From the NCBI GenBank assembly GCA_022180725.1, contig BQMO01000012.1, positions 1 through 43,731 of the forward strand: 43,731 bases of DNA. Reading direction: 5' to 3'. The notes under the pieces were generated by a model. The model worked only from the letters and a program-made list of their open reading frames with translations, had not been told where the DNA came from and did not search any database. This DNA comes from Phycisphaerae bacterium (GTDB taxonomy: Bacteria; Planctomycetota; Phycisphaerae; Phycisphaerales; UBA1924). Positions 16,413 to 24,847 of this stretch are shown here, one piece after another. Position 1 is the stretch's first letter, and the number at the start of each line of letters is the position of its first letter. Made by a program: the position numbers and the translations under genes.

Positions 16413-17189
16413 ATGTCTGATGATGTCGATCGAATTCTTCGAGCATGGCCCTATGAGCACGGCCAACTCACCTGCAGGATCATCCAAGGCGATGATGGAC
16501 TCCCCAAAGTTCAGGTTCGATTGGACCTGGGGATTCTCCAGATGAACGTCGATGGTCGGCCCGACGGGCAGACGCCCCATGGGTTTCCGAGTCTTCTCGA
16601 CTACTTTGAATCGCGGCTCGAAGCCGACGACGAGGACCCCGCCGCGGTGGGCGACGAGGCACCCGCCGCTGCGGAGCCCCTGTCGCTTTCCGCGGAGGAT
16701 TGCCGGGCCTTGCGCGACGAGGCCGAGATGTATTACCGACGGTACGTCGCCTTCCTGGTGCTGGAGGACTTCGAGCGGGTCGTACGCGACACGACGCGCA
16801 ACCTGCGTGTGCTCGACCTGATCCTGCGTCACGCCGGCACCGACGAGGACCGCACGAGCCTCGAGCAGTTCCGCCCGTACATCGCCATGATGCGGACGCG
16901 AGCCTTGGCCAGCCAGGCCCTCAAGGATCACGAGCCCAAGGCCGCCATTCTCGCGCTCGACGACGGGCTGGAGTACCTCAAGAAGTACTTCGACGACACA
17001 GGCCGCCCGCAGTTGTTCGAGAAGAGCAACGAGGTGCAGGCCCTGCGCGGCATGCGCGACTCGCTCGTACCCAAACTCCCGGTGAGCCAGAAGACCGAAC
17101 TGCGTCAGCGACTCGCCCAGGCCCTCGCCGAGGAGAACTACGAACTCGCCGCGATTCTTCGCGACGAACTCAAGCAACTGAAGGAGTAG
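16413..17189 (+). CDS. UVR-motif (UvrB/UvrC-type) protein, unknown role
   Basis: 258 residues. The last 35 residues (ELRQRLAQALAEENYELAAILRDELKQL) form a UVR helical hairpin as found in UvrB, UvrC, ClpC and McsA, a protein-protein contact element. The N-terminal 60 residues are a beta-rich domain (QLTCRIIQGDDGLPKVQVRLDLG) followed by an acidic linker and a helical middle domain with TPR-like pairs (RYVAFLVLEDFERVVRDTTRNL; AAILALDDGLEYLKKYF). No nuclease or ATPase motif is present, so it is not an excision enzyme itself. Its 3' end overlaps the antiporter gene on the other strand by 20 bases. Plus-strand base use here is slightly G-rich, unlike neighbouring plus-strand genes to the left. Confidence 0.82.
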   Translation: MSDDVDRILRAWPYEHGQLTCRIIQGDDGLPKVQVRLDLGILQMNVDGRPDGQTPHGFPSLLDYFESRLEADDEDPAAVGDEAPAAAEPLSLSAEDCRALRDEAEMYYRRYVAFLVLEDFERVVRDTTRNLRVLDLILRHAGTDEDRTSLEQFRPYIAMMRTRALASQALKDHEPKAAILALDDGLEYLKKYFDDTGRPQLFEKSNEVQALRGMRDSLVPKLPVSQKTELRQRLAQALAEENYELAAILRDELKQLKE

Positions 17190-18906
17190 CCGCGGGCGGC
17201 GTCTCGCGTCGCCGTCGCACGTCGCGCACGACCTGGTCGGCCATCGCCTCCGCCGTCACCACTTCCTCGATGATCGCGTGATCCGCCCCGATCGCCCGGG
17301 CCCGCAGCGCGATGCTCAACACGCTCACCCGCACCGCGAGGAAGACCGTCGGGTTCATCGCCCGCACCGCTTCGCACGCCCGCAGCATGGCCTCGTCGTC
17401 GGGCGCGGTCAGGATCACCGCCCCGGCCCCGGCCAGCCCCGCCGACTCGAGCACGCCGGGATTCGAGATGTCCCCATACACCACCCGACGCCCGACCTTC
17501 ACCTGCCGCTCCACCGTGCGCGGGTTCAGTTCCACCACGGTCACCCGGGCGCCGTCACGTTCCAGCCGGTCCGCCACGGCCCGCCCGACCGGCCCGAAGC
17601 CGCCGATGATCGCGTGAAAAGTCGGCGGCTGGTCGCTCCCCGACTCGTCCTCGTGCCCTCGCCGCAACGCCGAGGATTGCAGCCACGGCGCGCACGGGAG
17701 GCGGTCCACCCACCGCGCGGCGTGCCCGAGCCGAACGATCAACGGCGCCGCGATGATCGAGAGCCCCACCACCGCCGTGGCGTAGCCTCCCTGCGTTTCA
17801 TCGAGCACGCCCGCGGCCCGCGCCTGCGCGAGCATGATCAGCGTGAACTCGCCCGCGGGGGCCAAGGTCACCGCGGCGAGCAGGGCGAACCGCGGGGTGG
17901 CGCCCAAGGCCCACGACGCCGCGGCGATCCCCATCACCTTCACGACCCCGAGGGCCACAAAGCCCACCAGCACCACCCACCACCCGTCCACAAACGCGAC
18001 CAGCGGGATCGACATGCCCACCACGGTGAAGAACACCGCCAGGAAGAGGTCGCGCATGGGGATGAGTTGCCCGGCGATCTGATGGCGGAAGGGCGTGCTG
18101 GCGAGGAGAAAGCCCGCCAGGAACGCGCCAAGTTCCGGGCTGAATCCCAAGGCCGAGGAAAGCACCGCCGCCCCCAGCGCTACCGCCGCCGACACGACGA
18201 TGAGCACCTCGCCCCCGACCTTCCCCGCCGCCCGCAGCAATCGCGGCAGCAGCACGCGCCCGACCAGCACCAGGGCAATGATGCCCGCGATGGCCAACGC
18301 GCCGCGTCCGACGGGCACCGAGAGGCCGTCGCCCTCGTTGGTCGGCGCGGCGGCCCTGGACCACAGCGCGAGCACCGGGAGCAAGGCGAGCATGCCGACC
18401 GCGAGCAAATCCTGGAAGAGCGTGATCCCGAACGCGAGCCGTCCGTAGGTCGAGTGAAGTTCGCGCCGCTGCTCGAGCGTGCGGAGCGGCACCGCCGTCG
18501 CGGCGATCGACATGGCCATGGCGATGGTCAGCCCCGCCGGCAGCGAACCGGTAAGGCACCAGGCCACGGGCCAGGCCAGCGCCGCGGTGAGGGCGGTCGC
18601 CAGGCACGCCGCCCAGATGATCGAGAACAGCCCGAGCCGCACCCGGGTCATGTCGAGTTGCAGCCCGACGATGAACATGAGCAGGATGGTCGAGAGTTGC
18701 CCCAGCCCGGTGATGGTCTGCGGCGTGGAGACCAGCCCCACCGCCGACGGCCCGATGACCGCGCCGGCGATGAGGTACCCGGGTACCGGCGGCAGCCGGA
18801 GCCGTGCGAATCCCAGCGCCACCGCGCCCGCCGTCGCGAGCACGACCAGCAGGTCCAGCGCCTCGCTCCCGCCGGCAACCTGCGCAAGTTGGAACACTTC
18901 GTGCAT
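17170..18906 (-). CDS. CPA2-family cation:proton antiporter with RCK/TrkA-N domain (KefB-like)
   Basis: About 578 residues. The N-terminal two thirds hold about 12-13 hydrophobic helices of the Na+/H+ exchanger fold, including LRLPPVPGYLIAGAVIGP and ELGAFLAGFLLA. The C-terminal part, from about residue 430, is a Rossmann-type RCK_N domain starting AIIGGFGPVGRAVADRL, with VVYGDISNPGVLESAG and AVILTAPDDEA. In KefB/KefC this domain gates K+ efflux by binding nucleotide or glutathione. RCK_C is missing. TTG 18909 and ATG 18906 are both possible starts: AGGA lies 7 bases before the TTG, and TAGGAT ends 6 bases before it. It follows mnmG after a short gap. Confidence 0.9.
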   Translation of the reverse strand: MHEVFQLAQVAGGSEALDLLVVLATAGAVALGFARLRLPPVPGYLIAGAVIGPSAVGLVSTPQTITGLGQLSTILLMFIVGLQLDMTRVRLGLFSIIWAACLATALTAALAWPVAWCLTGSLPAGLTIAMAMSIAATAVPLRTLEQRRELHSTYGRLAFGITLFQDLLAVGMLALLPVLALWSRAAAPTNEGDGLSVPVGRGALAIAGIIALVLVGRVLLPRLLRAAGKVGGEVLIVVSAAVALGAAVLSSALGFSPELGAFLAGFLLASTPFRHQIAGQLIPMRDLFLAVFFTVVGMSIPLVAFVDGWWVVLVGFVALGVVKVMGIAAASWALGATPRFALLAAVTLAPAGEFTLIMLAQARAAGVLDETQGGYATAVVGLSIIAAPLIVRLGHAARWVDRLPCAPWLQSSALRRGHEDESGSDQPPTFHAIIGGFGPVGRAVADRLERDGARVTVVELNPRTVERQVKVGRRVVYGDISNPGVLESAGLAGAGAVILTAPDDEAMLRACEAVRAMNPTVFLAVRVSVLSIALRARAIGADHAIIEEVVTAEAMADQVVRDVRRRRETPPAATPSVA

Positions 18907-18932
18907 CAACGGTCGATCCTACCCGGCTTGGG

Positions 18933-20903
18933 TTATCGGTTCGACCCTTCGTCGCCCGCCATCGTGCCACGGGTGCGGTTCGTTTGTCGCCACTTCTCGA
19001 TGAGCACCGAGAGCAGCGTGAGGTCCGCCGGGGTCATTCCTTCCAACCGACCGGCCTGCCCGAAGGTGCTCGGGCGGAATCTGGTGAGCGCTTCCATCGC
19101 CTCGGCGCGGAGATACCCGAGCGACGCGTACTCGATCGTCGCGGGAAGCGGCGCGTGCTCCAAGGCCACGCGGCGCTTCAGTTCGGCCTGTTCCCGCGCC
19201 AGATACGGTGCATACCGCCGATCCGCGTGCACCGTCCGCACGACGGCGTCAACCAGCCCGGCGTCCGCATCGGCGGGGATGCCGCCGCAGTGCGCCAGGT
19301 CGCGCTTCAGGTCCGCCGCCTCGTACCGGTCCGTGCGGGTCAGTTTCGCGAGCGGCACGCCGTCGGCCTGTGCTCGATCCACCACCGCCTGCACCGCCGA
19401 CATCAGCGCCCGCCGACGCTCGTACCGTGCCGCCCGTGCTCGCCCCATCGCCGAGCCGTTCAGCAGCCCCAGGTCCATCGCTACTGGCGTCAGTCGATCG
19501 GGCGCGTTGTCCGACCGCAGGTGCAGCCGGTGCTCGGCCCGGCTCGTGAACATGCGGTACGGCTCCACCGGCGTCTTGGTCACCAGATCATCCATCAGCA
19601 CGCCCAGGTACGCCTGATCGCGCCCGAACACGACGGGGGTCTGTCCTTGCGCGAATCGAGCCGCGTTCAGCCCCGCCACCAGCCCCTGGGCCGCCGCTTC
19701 CTCATACCCGCTCGTGCCGTTGATCTGCCCCGCCAGGAACAGCCCCGCCACGCGCTTGGTCATCCCCGTCGCGTCGATCTGGTGCGGCCGCACCATGTCG
19801 TACTCGACCGCGTACCCGTACCGAAGAATCTCGGCGCGCTCGCACCCGGGCATCGCCCGCACGATCGCGTCCTGCACGTCGGGGGGCAGGCTCGTCGAAA
19901 TACCGTTGCAATAGACCCAGTCGTCGTCGAGGCTTTCAGGTTCGAGGAATACGCCGTGGCTGTCGCGTTCGGCGAACCGCACCACCTTGTCCTCGATGCT
20001 CGGGCAATACCGCGGCCCGACGGATTCGATCTGCCCGCTGTACATCGGCGCCCGGTGCAGGTTCTCGCGGATCAGGGCGTGCGCCGCGGCCGTGGTGCGC
20101 GTCTGGCGACATTCCACCTGCGGCATGACGGGAAACCGTGTCCATGACGCCGGCAGGTCGTCGCCCTCGCCGAAGGCGCCGGCCTCGTCGATCCCGCTGA
20201 GGTCGCTGAACGGCACGGGCACGTTGTCGCCCCGCGCCGGCTCCAGGGTGTCCCACGAAATCGTCCCGCGGCGGAGCCGGGGCGGCGTGCCGGTCTTGAG
20301 GCGCCCGAGTTCGAAACCCAGATCGCACAGGGCCGCGGAAATTCCCACCGCCGGCGCTTCGCCGAATCGTCCGCCCGCGGTGCGTTGTTCGCCGCAGTGC
20401 ATCAGCCCGCGCATGAAAGTGCCGGTGGTCAGGACCACCGCGCGGGCCGAGAGCGTGATGGCCTCGCCGTCGCGCCCGAGCACCACGACGCCGCGCACGC
20501 GCCCGCGCTCAACGGCCAGCCGCTCGACGCTCCCGGCGATGATCTCGATCTCGGGCCGCGTCGCCACGAGGCGTTGCACCGCGCGGGCGTAGGCGTGCTT
20601 GTCGCACTGGGCCCGCGGGCCGTGCACCGCGGCCCCCTTGCTCTGGTTGAGCACCTTGAACTGGATACCCGTGGCGTCGGCGGCCAGGCCCATCAGCCCA
20701 CCCATGGCGTCGATCTCGCGGACGAGTTGTCCCTTGGCCAGCCCCCCGATCGCCGGGTTGCACGACATCACCCCGATCTTCGAGGGGTCCTGCGTCACGA
20801 GGGCGACCGATCCCGGCTCACTCAACAGGTTCGCGCAGGCCCACGCGGCCTCCACGCCCGCGTGCCCCCCGCCGATGATGATGACGCCATACGCCACTCG
20901 CAC
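18933..20903 (-). CDS. mnmG: tRNA uridine-5-carboxymethylaminomethyl modification enzyme MnmG
   Basis: 656 residues, close to family size. MnmG (GidA) is the FAD enzyme that, with MnmE, installs the aminomethyl-type group on wobble U34 of certain tRNAs. Visible features are [10 protein letters not shown] (FAD site, residues 11-20), [23 protein letters not shown]-type sequence around 47-69, [46 protein letters not shown] and [17 protein letters not shown]. It starts with GTG at 20903; TACCAT ends 5 bases upstream and no Shine-Dalgarno site is present. A second MnmE-like gene begins at the left edge of the window, not adjacent to this one. Confidence 0.96.
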   Translation of the reverse strand: [656 protein letters not shown]

Positions 20904-20914
20904 GAGGGATGGTA
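20904..20914 (-). promoter_or_regulatory. -10 box 5 bases before the mnmG start (leaderless candidate)
   Basis: On the minus strand TACCAT (20909-20914) is followed by CCCTC and the GTG at 20903. No ribosome site and no clear -35 box are seen. Confidence 0.45.
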
Positions 20915-20956
20915 GGAAACACCGCGCGGTTCCATGGGCGCGCGTGTCGAGGCGGG

Positions 20957-22447
20957 CTAATGCGCGTTCGGGTGGATAAACCCGCGCAGGAGCGTGAGAA
21001 TGAGGATTTTGAGGTCAAACCCCAGCGACCAGTTGCGGACGTAGAACAGGTCGTGCTGGAGGCGCTTTTTCAGGCTCGTGTCGCCCCGAAGGCCGTTCAC
21101 CTGCGCCCACCCGGTCATGCCCGCCTTGACGTGCTGGCGGAGCATGTACCCGCGCCAGTCGTCGCGGAAGCGGGCGATGAGTTCCGGGCGTTCAGGCCTG
21201 GGGCCGACCAGCGACATCTCCCCCACCAGCACGTTGAACAACTGCGGGAGTTCGTCGAGGCTCGTCCGTCGCAGAAATCGACCCAGGCGCGTCACACGCG
21301 GGTCATCGCGGGAAGTCCACCCCGCCGCCGACGTTTCATCCTCGGCGTGTTCCATCGTGCGGAACTTCAGGATGCGGAACTCCTCACCGCCCAGCGATAC
21401 CCGCCGCTGGCGGAAGATGATCGGCCCCGGCCCCGAAAGCCCCACCAGCACCGCGATCACCAGCATCACCGGCATGAACACGATCAGCCCGACGATCGCG
21501 CCGACCATGTCCACCAGCCGCTTCACCGCGCCGCCCACCCCCGCCAGCGGGTTCTCGCGGATGCTCATCACCGGCATGCCGTCGACCTGGCTCAGTTCCA
21601 CGCTGTGCGGCATGTACCGCGGGTGCACGTCGGGCACGATCCGTACGCTCACGCAGAACCGCTCCAGCCGCCGGAGCAACTGCGGGCGGATCGCCGTCCG
21701 CGTGCTGGGGATCGCGAGATACACCGCGTCGGGACGGCGTGCGTCGAGCACGCGCTCCAGGTCCGCCAGCCCGCCCAGCACCTGCCGCCCGAGAACCTCG
21801 CTCGGTCCCTTGTGGTGGTCGTTGTGCGAAATGAAATACGCCACGTGGATCCCCGTCCACGAGTTGCGGTCCAGCGTGCGGCAACAGATCCGACCCAATC
21901 GCCCCACCCCGATCACGCACACGTGCCGCAGATTCCACCCGCGCTTGCGCACGGCCCGCAACGCCACGCGGAACGAAAGCCGCTCCGCGCACAGCATGAA
22001 CGTCCCGATGGCCGCGAGCAGCCCGAGTTGAATCCGCCCGGCCTCGACGGTCATCGACGCCCCGCCGAAGCCCAGCCCCAACTGCACCAGGCCCGACGCG
22101 CCCCGCGTAATCTCCTGCCCCGCCACCAGCCAGATCACCACCACCAACGCCAGCACCGCGCCCACCATCGCCTTGAGCAGCTGCTTCTGCTCCGCCCACA
22201 ATGCCTGGTCGCGCCGGGGCTTGTACAACCCGAAGACCCACAGGCTCCCCAGCCCCAGCACCACCAGCGGCACCATCAGCGACTGCCGTACCCACACCCC
22301 CGCGCCGGCCAGCGTCGTCGGGTCGGGCACGTCCGAATGCAGGATCGCCTTCCGCAGCAGCCACGCCACCAGGCACGCGCTGGCGATCACCATCGCGTCC
22401 ACGATGCACAACAAGATGACGAAGAGTTGGTGTTGCTGCTTGAGCAC
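20957..22447 (-). CDS. Polyprenyl-phosphate sugar-1-phosphate transferase (WbaP/WcaJ-type)
   Basis: About 496 residues from a GTG at 22447 with GGAG upstream. These membrane enzymes start exopolysaccharide or O-antigen repeats by moving a sugar phosphate from UDP-sugar to undecaprenyl phosphate. The N-terminus has four hydrophobic helices, then a Rossmann-like domain (HVCVIGVGRLGR, about 180-290), then the catalytic bacterial-transferase domain from about 310: membrane hairpin VKRLVDMVGAIVGLIVFMPV, GPIIFRQRRVSLGG, FRILKFRTM, SLDELPQLFNVLVGEMSLVG followed by PRPE, and KAGMTGWAQVNG. It is a full-length three-part enzyme. No other glycan gene is adjacent; mnmG follows after 53 bases. The sugar cannot be read from sequence. 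Confidence 0.92.
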   Translation of the reverse strand: MLKQQHQLFVILLCIVDAMVIASACLVAWLLRKAILHSDVPDPTTLAGAGVWVRQSLMVPLVVLGLGSLWVFGLYKPRRDQALWAEQKQLLKAMVGAVLALVVVIWLVAGQEITRGASGLVQLGLGFGGASMTVEAGRIQLGLLAAIGTFMLCAERLSFRVALRAVRKRGWNLRHVCVIGVGRLGRICCRTLDRNSWTGIHVAYFISHNDHHKGPSEVLGRQVLGGLADLERVLDARRPDAVYLAIPSTRTAIRPQLLRRLERFCVSVRIVPDVHPRYMPHSVELSQVDGMPVMSIRENPLAGVGGAVKRLVDMVGAIVGLIVFMPVMLVIAVLVGLSGPGPIIFRQRRVSLGGEEFRILKFRTMEHAEDETSAAGWTSRDDPRVTRLGRFLRRTSLDELPQLFNVLVGEMSLVGPRPERPELIARFRDDWRGYMLRQHVKAGMTGWAQVNGLRGDTSLKKRLQHDLFYVRNWSLGFDLKILILTLLRGFIHPNAH

Positions 22448-22585
22448 CGCGTGTGCTCCATCGTTCGGCGGCCCGTCCCTCGCGCCGCCCGCGTCCGCGA
22501 CCGTGCCCGACGCGCACTCCCGGCTCCTACTTTCCCACCCTCGACGCTCGGTGTCAAGCCGAATCCGGCCACCTACACCCACCGC

Positions 22586-23560
22586 TCACGCACCCGGGCC
22601 GCTTGGGGCCACGCCGGGCGTACGCCCGTCCATCGCGCGCAGAACGGCCTCTTCCTCCTTCGAAAAAGGCCCTCGCGGGGGCACAATCCGCACCACCGCG
22701 TAGAGATCGCCCTGCCGGCCCGCGGGGTCCACGATCCCTCGCCCACGCAGCCGCAGCTTCCGCCCCGACGCGCTCCCCGCGGGGATCGTCAGTTCGACCG
22801 ACCCCGACAGGGTCGGCACGGTGACCACCCCGCCGAGCGCCGCGTGCGCGAAACTCACCGGCACATCGGTGTACAGGTCCAGTCCCTTGCCCGTGTCCTC
22901 GTGCTCGCCACGTCGCCACACAGGGTGCTTGCCGATCCGTACGCGAAACTCCACGTCGCCGACCTTCACGCCGTGCTCATGCCCGCCTCGAACACGGAGC
23001 ACGCTGCCGTCCTCGATCCCCGCGGGGATGCGAACTTCGATTGTCCGCGGCGCGCCCCGACCCGAGAGCCGCACCGTCTCGCTCCCGCCACGCGCCGCGG
23101 TCTCGAACGAGATCGAGAGTTCCGCCTCGGTCGTGCCCGGCGAGGCGCGCCCAGGCCGTGCCCGTCCAGGCCCGCGCCCGGGACTTGGGTGTGTCCGCTC
23201 GAACGGCGACGATCCGCCAAAGATCGACTCGAACAGTTCGGACAGTTCCTCGGAATCCATGTCGGGCATCGCCGAACCGGGATGCCCGCCCCCGGAACTC
23301 CGGGGCCTGGTCCCCGTGCCGCCGAACGGCCCCGCCCCGTTCACCCCACCGGGGCCGTACTGGTCGTACAGCCTTCGCTTCTGCTCGTCGGCGAGCACGT
23401 CGTAGGCCTGCTGGACCTCGTTGAACTTCGCCGTCGCGTTGGGCGACTTGTTCACGTCCGGGTGATACTGCCTCGCCAGCGCGCGGTACGCCTTCCGGAT
23501 GTCATCCATCGTCGCCGACCGCGACACGCCGAGCACCGCGTAATAGTCCTTCTCCGCCAT
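22586..23560 (-). CDS. DnaJ-like co-chaperone (CbpA-type, no zinc fingers)
   Basis: About 324 residues. A J-domain (residues about 4-68) with the HPD motif in YHPDVNK stimulates the ATPase of DnaK-type Hsp70. It is followed by a Gly-rich linker, a short DSEELSELFESIFGG helix and an Arg/Gly/Pro basic stretch. Two DnaJ C-terminal substrate domains complete it (from about residue 142: ELSISFETAARGGSETVRL, IPAGIEDGSVLRVRG, LYTDVPVSFAHAALGG, VPTLSGSVELTIPAGS). The four CxxCxGxG zinc motifs of DnaJ are absent, so it belongs with CbpA/DnaJ type II. ATG 23560 is preferred over GTG 23566. It lies next to the FKBP-type isomerase gene, another folding factor. Confidence 0.92.
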   Translation of the reverse strand: MAEKDYYAVLGVSRSATMDDIRKAYRALARQYHPDVNKSPNATAKFNEVQQAYDVLADEQKRRLYDQYGPGGVNGAGPFGGTGTRPRSSGGGHPGSAMPDMDSEELSELFESIFGGSSPFERTHPSPGRGPGRARPGRASPGTTEAELSISFETAARGGSETVRLSGRGAPRTIEVRIPAGIEDGSVLRVRGGHEHGVKVGDVEFRVRIGKHPVWRRGEHEDTGKGLDLYTDVPVSFAHAALGGVVTVPTLSGSVELTIPAGSASGRKLRLRGRGIVDPAGRQGDLYAVVRIVPPRGPFSKEEEAVLRAMDGRTPGVAPSGPGA

Positions 23561-23590
23561 GGGCACGCGTACAGGGTCAATGAACCGTGA

Positions 23591-24808
23591 CTACTTGGGA
23601 TCGGGCACCGGCACCGCCTTGACCGGGGGCGGCGACTGCCCGCCGCCCTCCGCGGGCCTGATTTCCAGTTTCGGCGCCTCCCCCGGCGTCCCCTCGACAG
23701 GCGGGGGCGGGGGCGGCGTTTCGATCTTCACCACCTCGAGGTCGTACACCACGTCCGTGTTCGGGGGCACCTGGTTCGTCCGCCCCGCACTCCCCCAGGC
23801 AAAGCGCGTGGGCACGAAGATCCGCCGGATCATCCCCGCGCGGAGGTCGTCGTTCAGCGCGTTCCACCCGGGGATCAGCGGCTGGCCCTGCTTGTACGTG
23901 AACGGCGTGCCGCGCTTGTACGACGAATCAAACTCCGCCCCGCTCGACAGGTACGCCGTGTAATGCACCGAACACATGTCGCCCGGCTTGGGCATGTCCC
24001 CGCTGAGGGTGGTCGGCAACGTGACCGACGCCAGCCCGCCGCCCTTCAGCACCACCTGCATCCCCAGATCGGTGCGCGTGAAGCCCGTGCGCGTGCCCGC
24101 GGCGGGCCCCCACACCTGCGAACCATCTGGGCCGAACCCGCGGTCGGCCAGTTCGATCACCCCGTTCCGCACGAGCAGTTCCGATGTCATCTCCACCGCG
24201 CCGTGCGCCCCCGTCGGGTACGGGTGCGGCGTGCGCCCGATGTACGAACCGCCCCCGCTGTTGAACTCCAACGCCAACGTCCCGATCAGGTCCTCCGCCG
24301 CCGAGACTTTCGGAAACGCCACCGGCACCGCCCACGACCACGTCGCCGAGGGAATCCGCCCCCCGGGCCGACGAAACTCCCACGTCGTCAGGCGCATTTT
24401 TCCGTTCACCCGCGACAACGCGAGCACGGTTTGCCGGAAGGGAGCGCGTGGCGAGTCCGCCGCCGAGACCTCGCAGTACAGCGCGTTGGGCAACCCCTCC
24501 ACCGCCACCGGCGCGATGTGCATGAGCAGCCCGCTCGCGCCCGAGGTCCACGATCCGGTCAGCATCGCCCCGAACGACTCGAACTCCGGCTCCGTCCACG
24601 TGATCGGCGCCGGCTCGGTCGAAGTGGGCGGCGTCGCCTCCGCGGGCGGCGCCGTCGCGGCGGCGTTCTGCCGCTCGCGGACAAGCCGCTCCATCTCCTC
24701 CCGCGCCTTCGCGGGCACCTCGGTCGCCGGCTTCACCTGCCACGCCGACGCCTCGCCCGCGAACACGCCGCTCGCTATCACACACGCCAGCATCCATCCG
24801 CAACGCAT
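23591..24808 (-). CDS. Exported CpcT/CpeT-like domain fused to FKBP-type peptidyl-prolyl isomerase
   Basis: 405 residues. A signal peptide (cleavage near residue 22, EASA) is followed by a Pro/Ala linker. The domain at about 75-240 resembles the CpcT/CpeT family (MLTGSWTSGASGLLMHI, ALYCEVSAADSPRAPFRQTV, MRLTTWEFRRPGG), which in cyanobacteria attaches bilins. From about 274 to 360 there is an FKBP domain: GDMCSVHYTAYLSSGAEFDS, PLIPGWNALNDDLRAGMIRR, IFVPTRFAWGSAGR and NTDVVYDLEVVKIE. A Pro-rich tail follows. The FKBP call is firm; the CpcT-like call rests on pattern and order only. AGTT spacing and GGAG 7 bases before the ATG support the start. It probably works in the periplasm on exported proteins. 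Confidence 0.85.
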   Translation of the reverse strand: MRCGWMLACVIASGVFAGEASAWQVKPATEVPAKAREEMERLVRERQNAAATAPPAEATPPTSTEPAPITWTEPEFESFGAMLTGSWTSGASGLLMHIAPVAVEGLPNALYCEVSAADSPRAPFRQTVLALSRVNGKMRLTTWEFRRPGGRIPSATWSWAVPVAFPKVSAAEDLIGTLALEFNSGGGSYIGRTPHPYPTGAHGAVEMTSELLVRNGVIELADRGFGPDGSQVWGPAAGTRTGFTRTDLGMQVVLKGGGLASVTLPTTLSGDMPKPGDMCSVHYTAYLSSGAEFDSSYKRGTPFTYKQGQPLIPGWNALNDDLRAGMIRRIFVPTRFAWGSAGRTNQVPPNTDVVYDLEVVKIETPPPPPPVEGTPGEAPKLEIRPAEGGGQSPPPVKAVPVPDPK

Positions 24809-24847
24809 GGTTCAACTCCATCGGCCCGCCGCGGCCATGTCGCTCGC

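Noticed and set aside
12467..16420. A plus-strand open frame of about 1,317 codons
   Set aside because: Antisense to trxB, the exported protein and the sigma factor, all of which have clear family motifs or signals. Its composition is Arg/His/Pro-rich shadow.
17278..23590. Long plus-strand open frames opposite the antiporter, mnmG, sugar transferase and DnaJ-like genes
   Set aside because: Shadow frames of well-supported minus-strand genes; Arg/His/Pro-rich translations.
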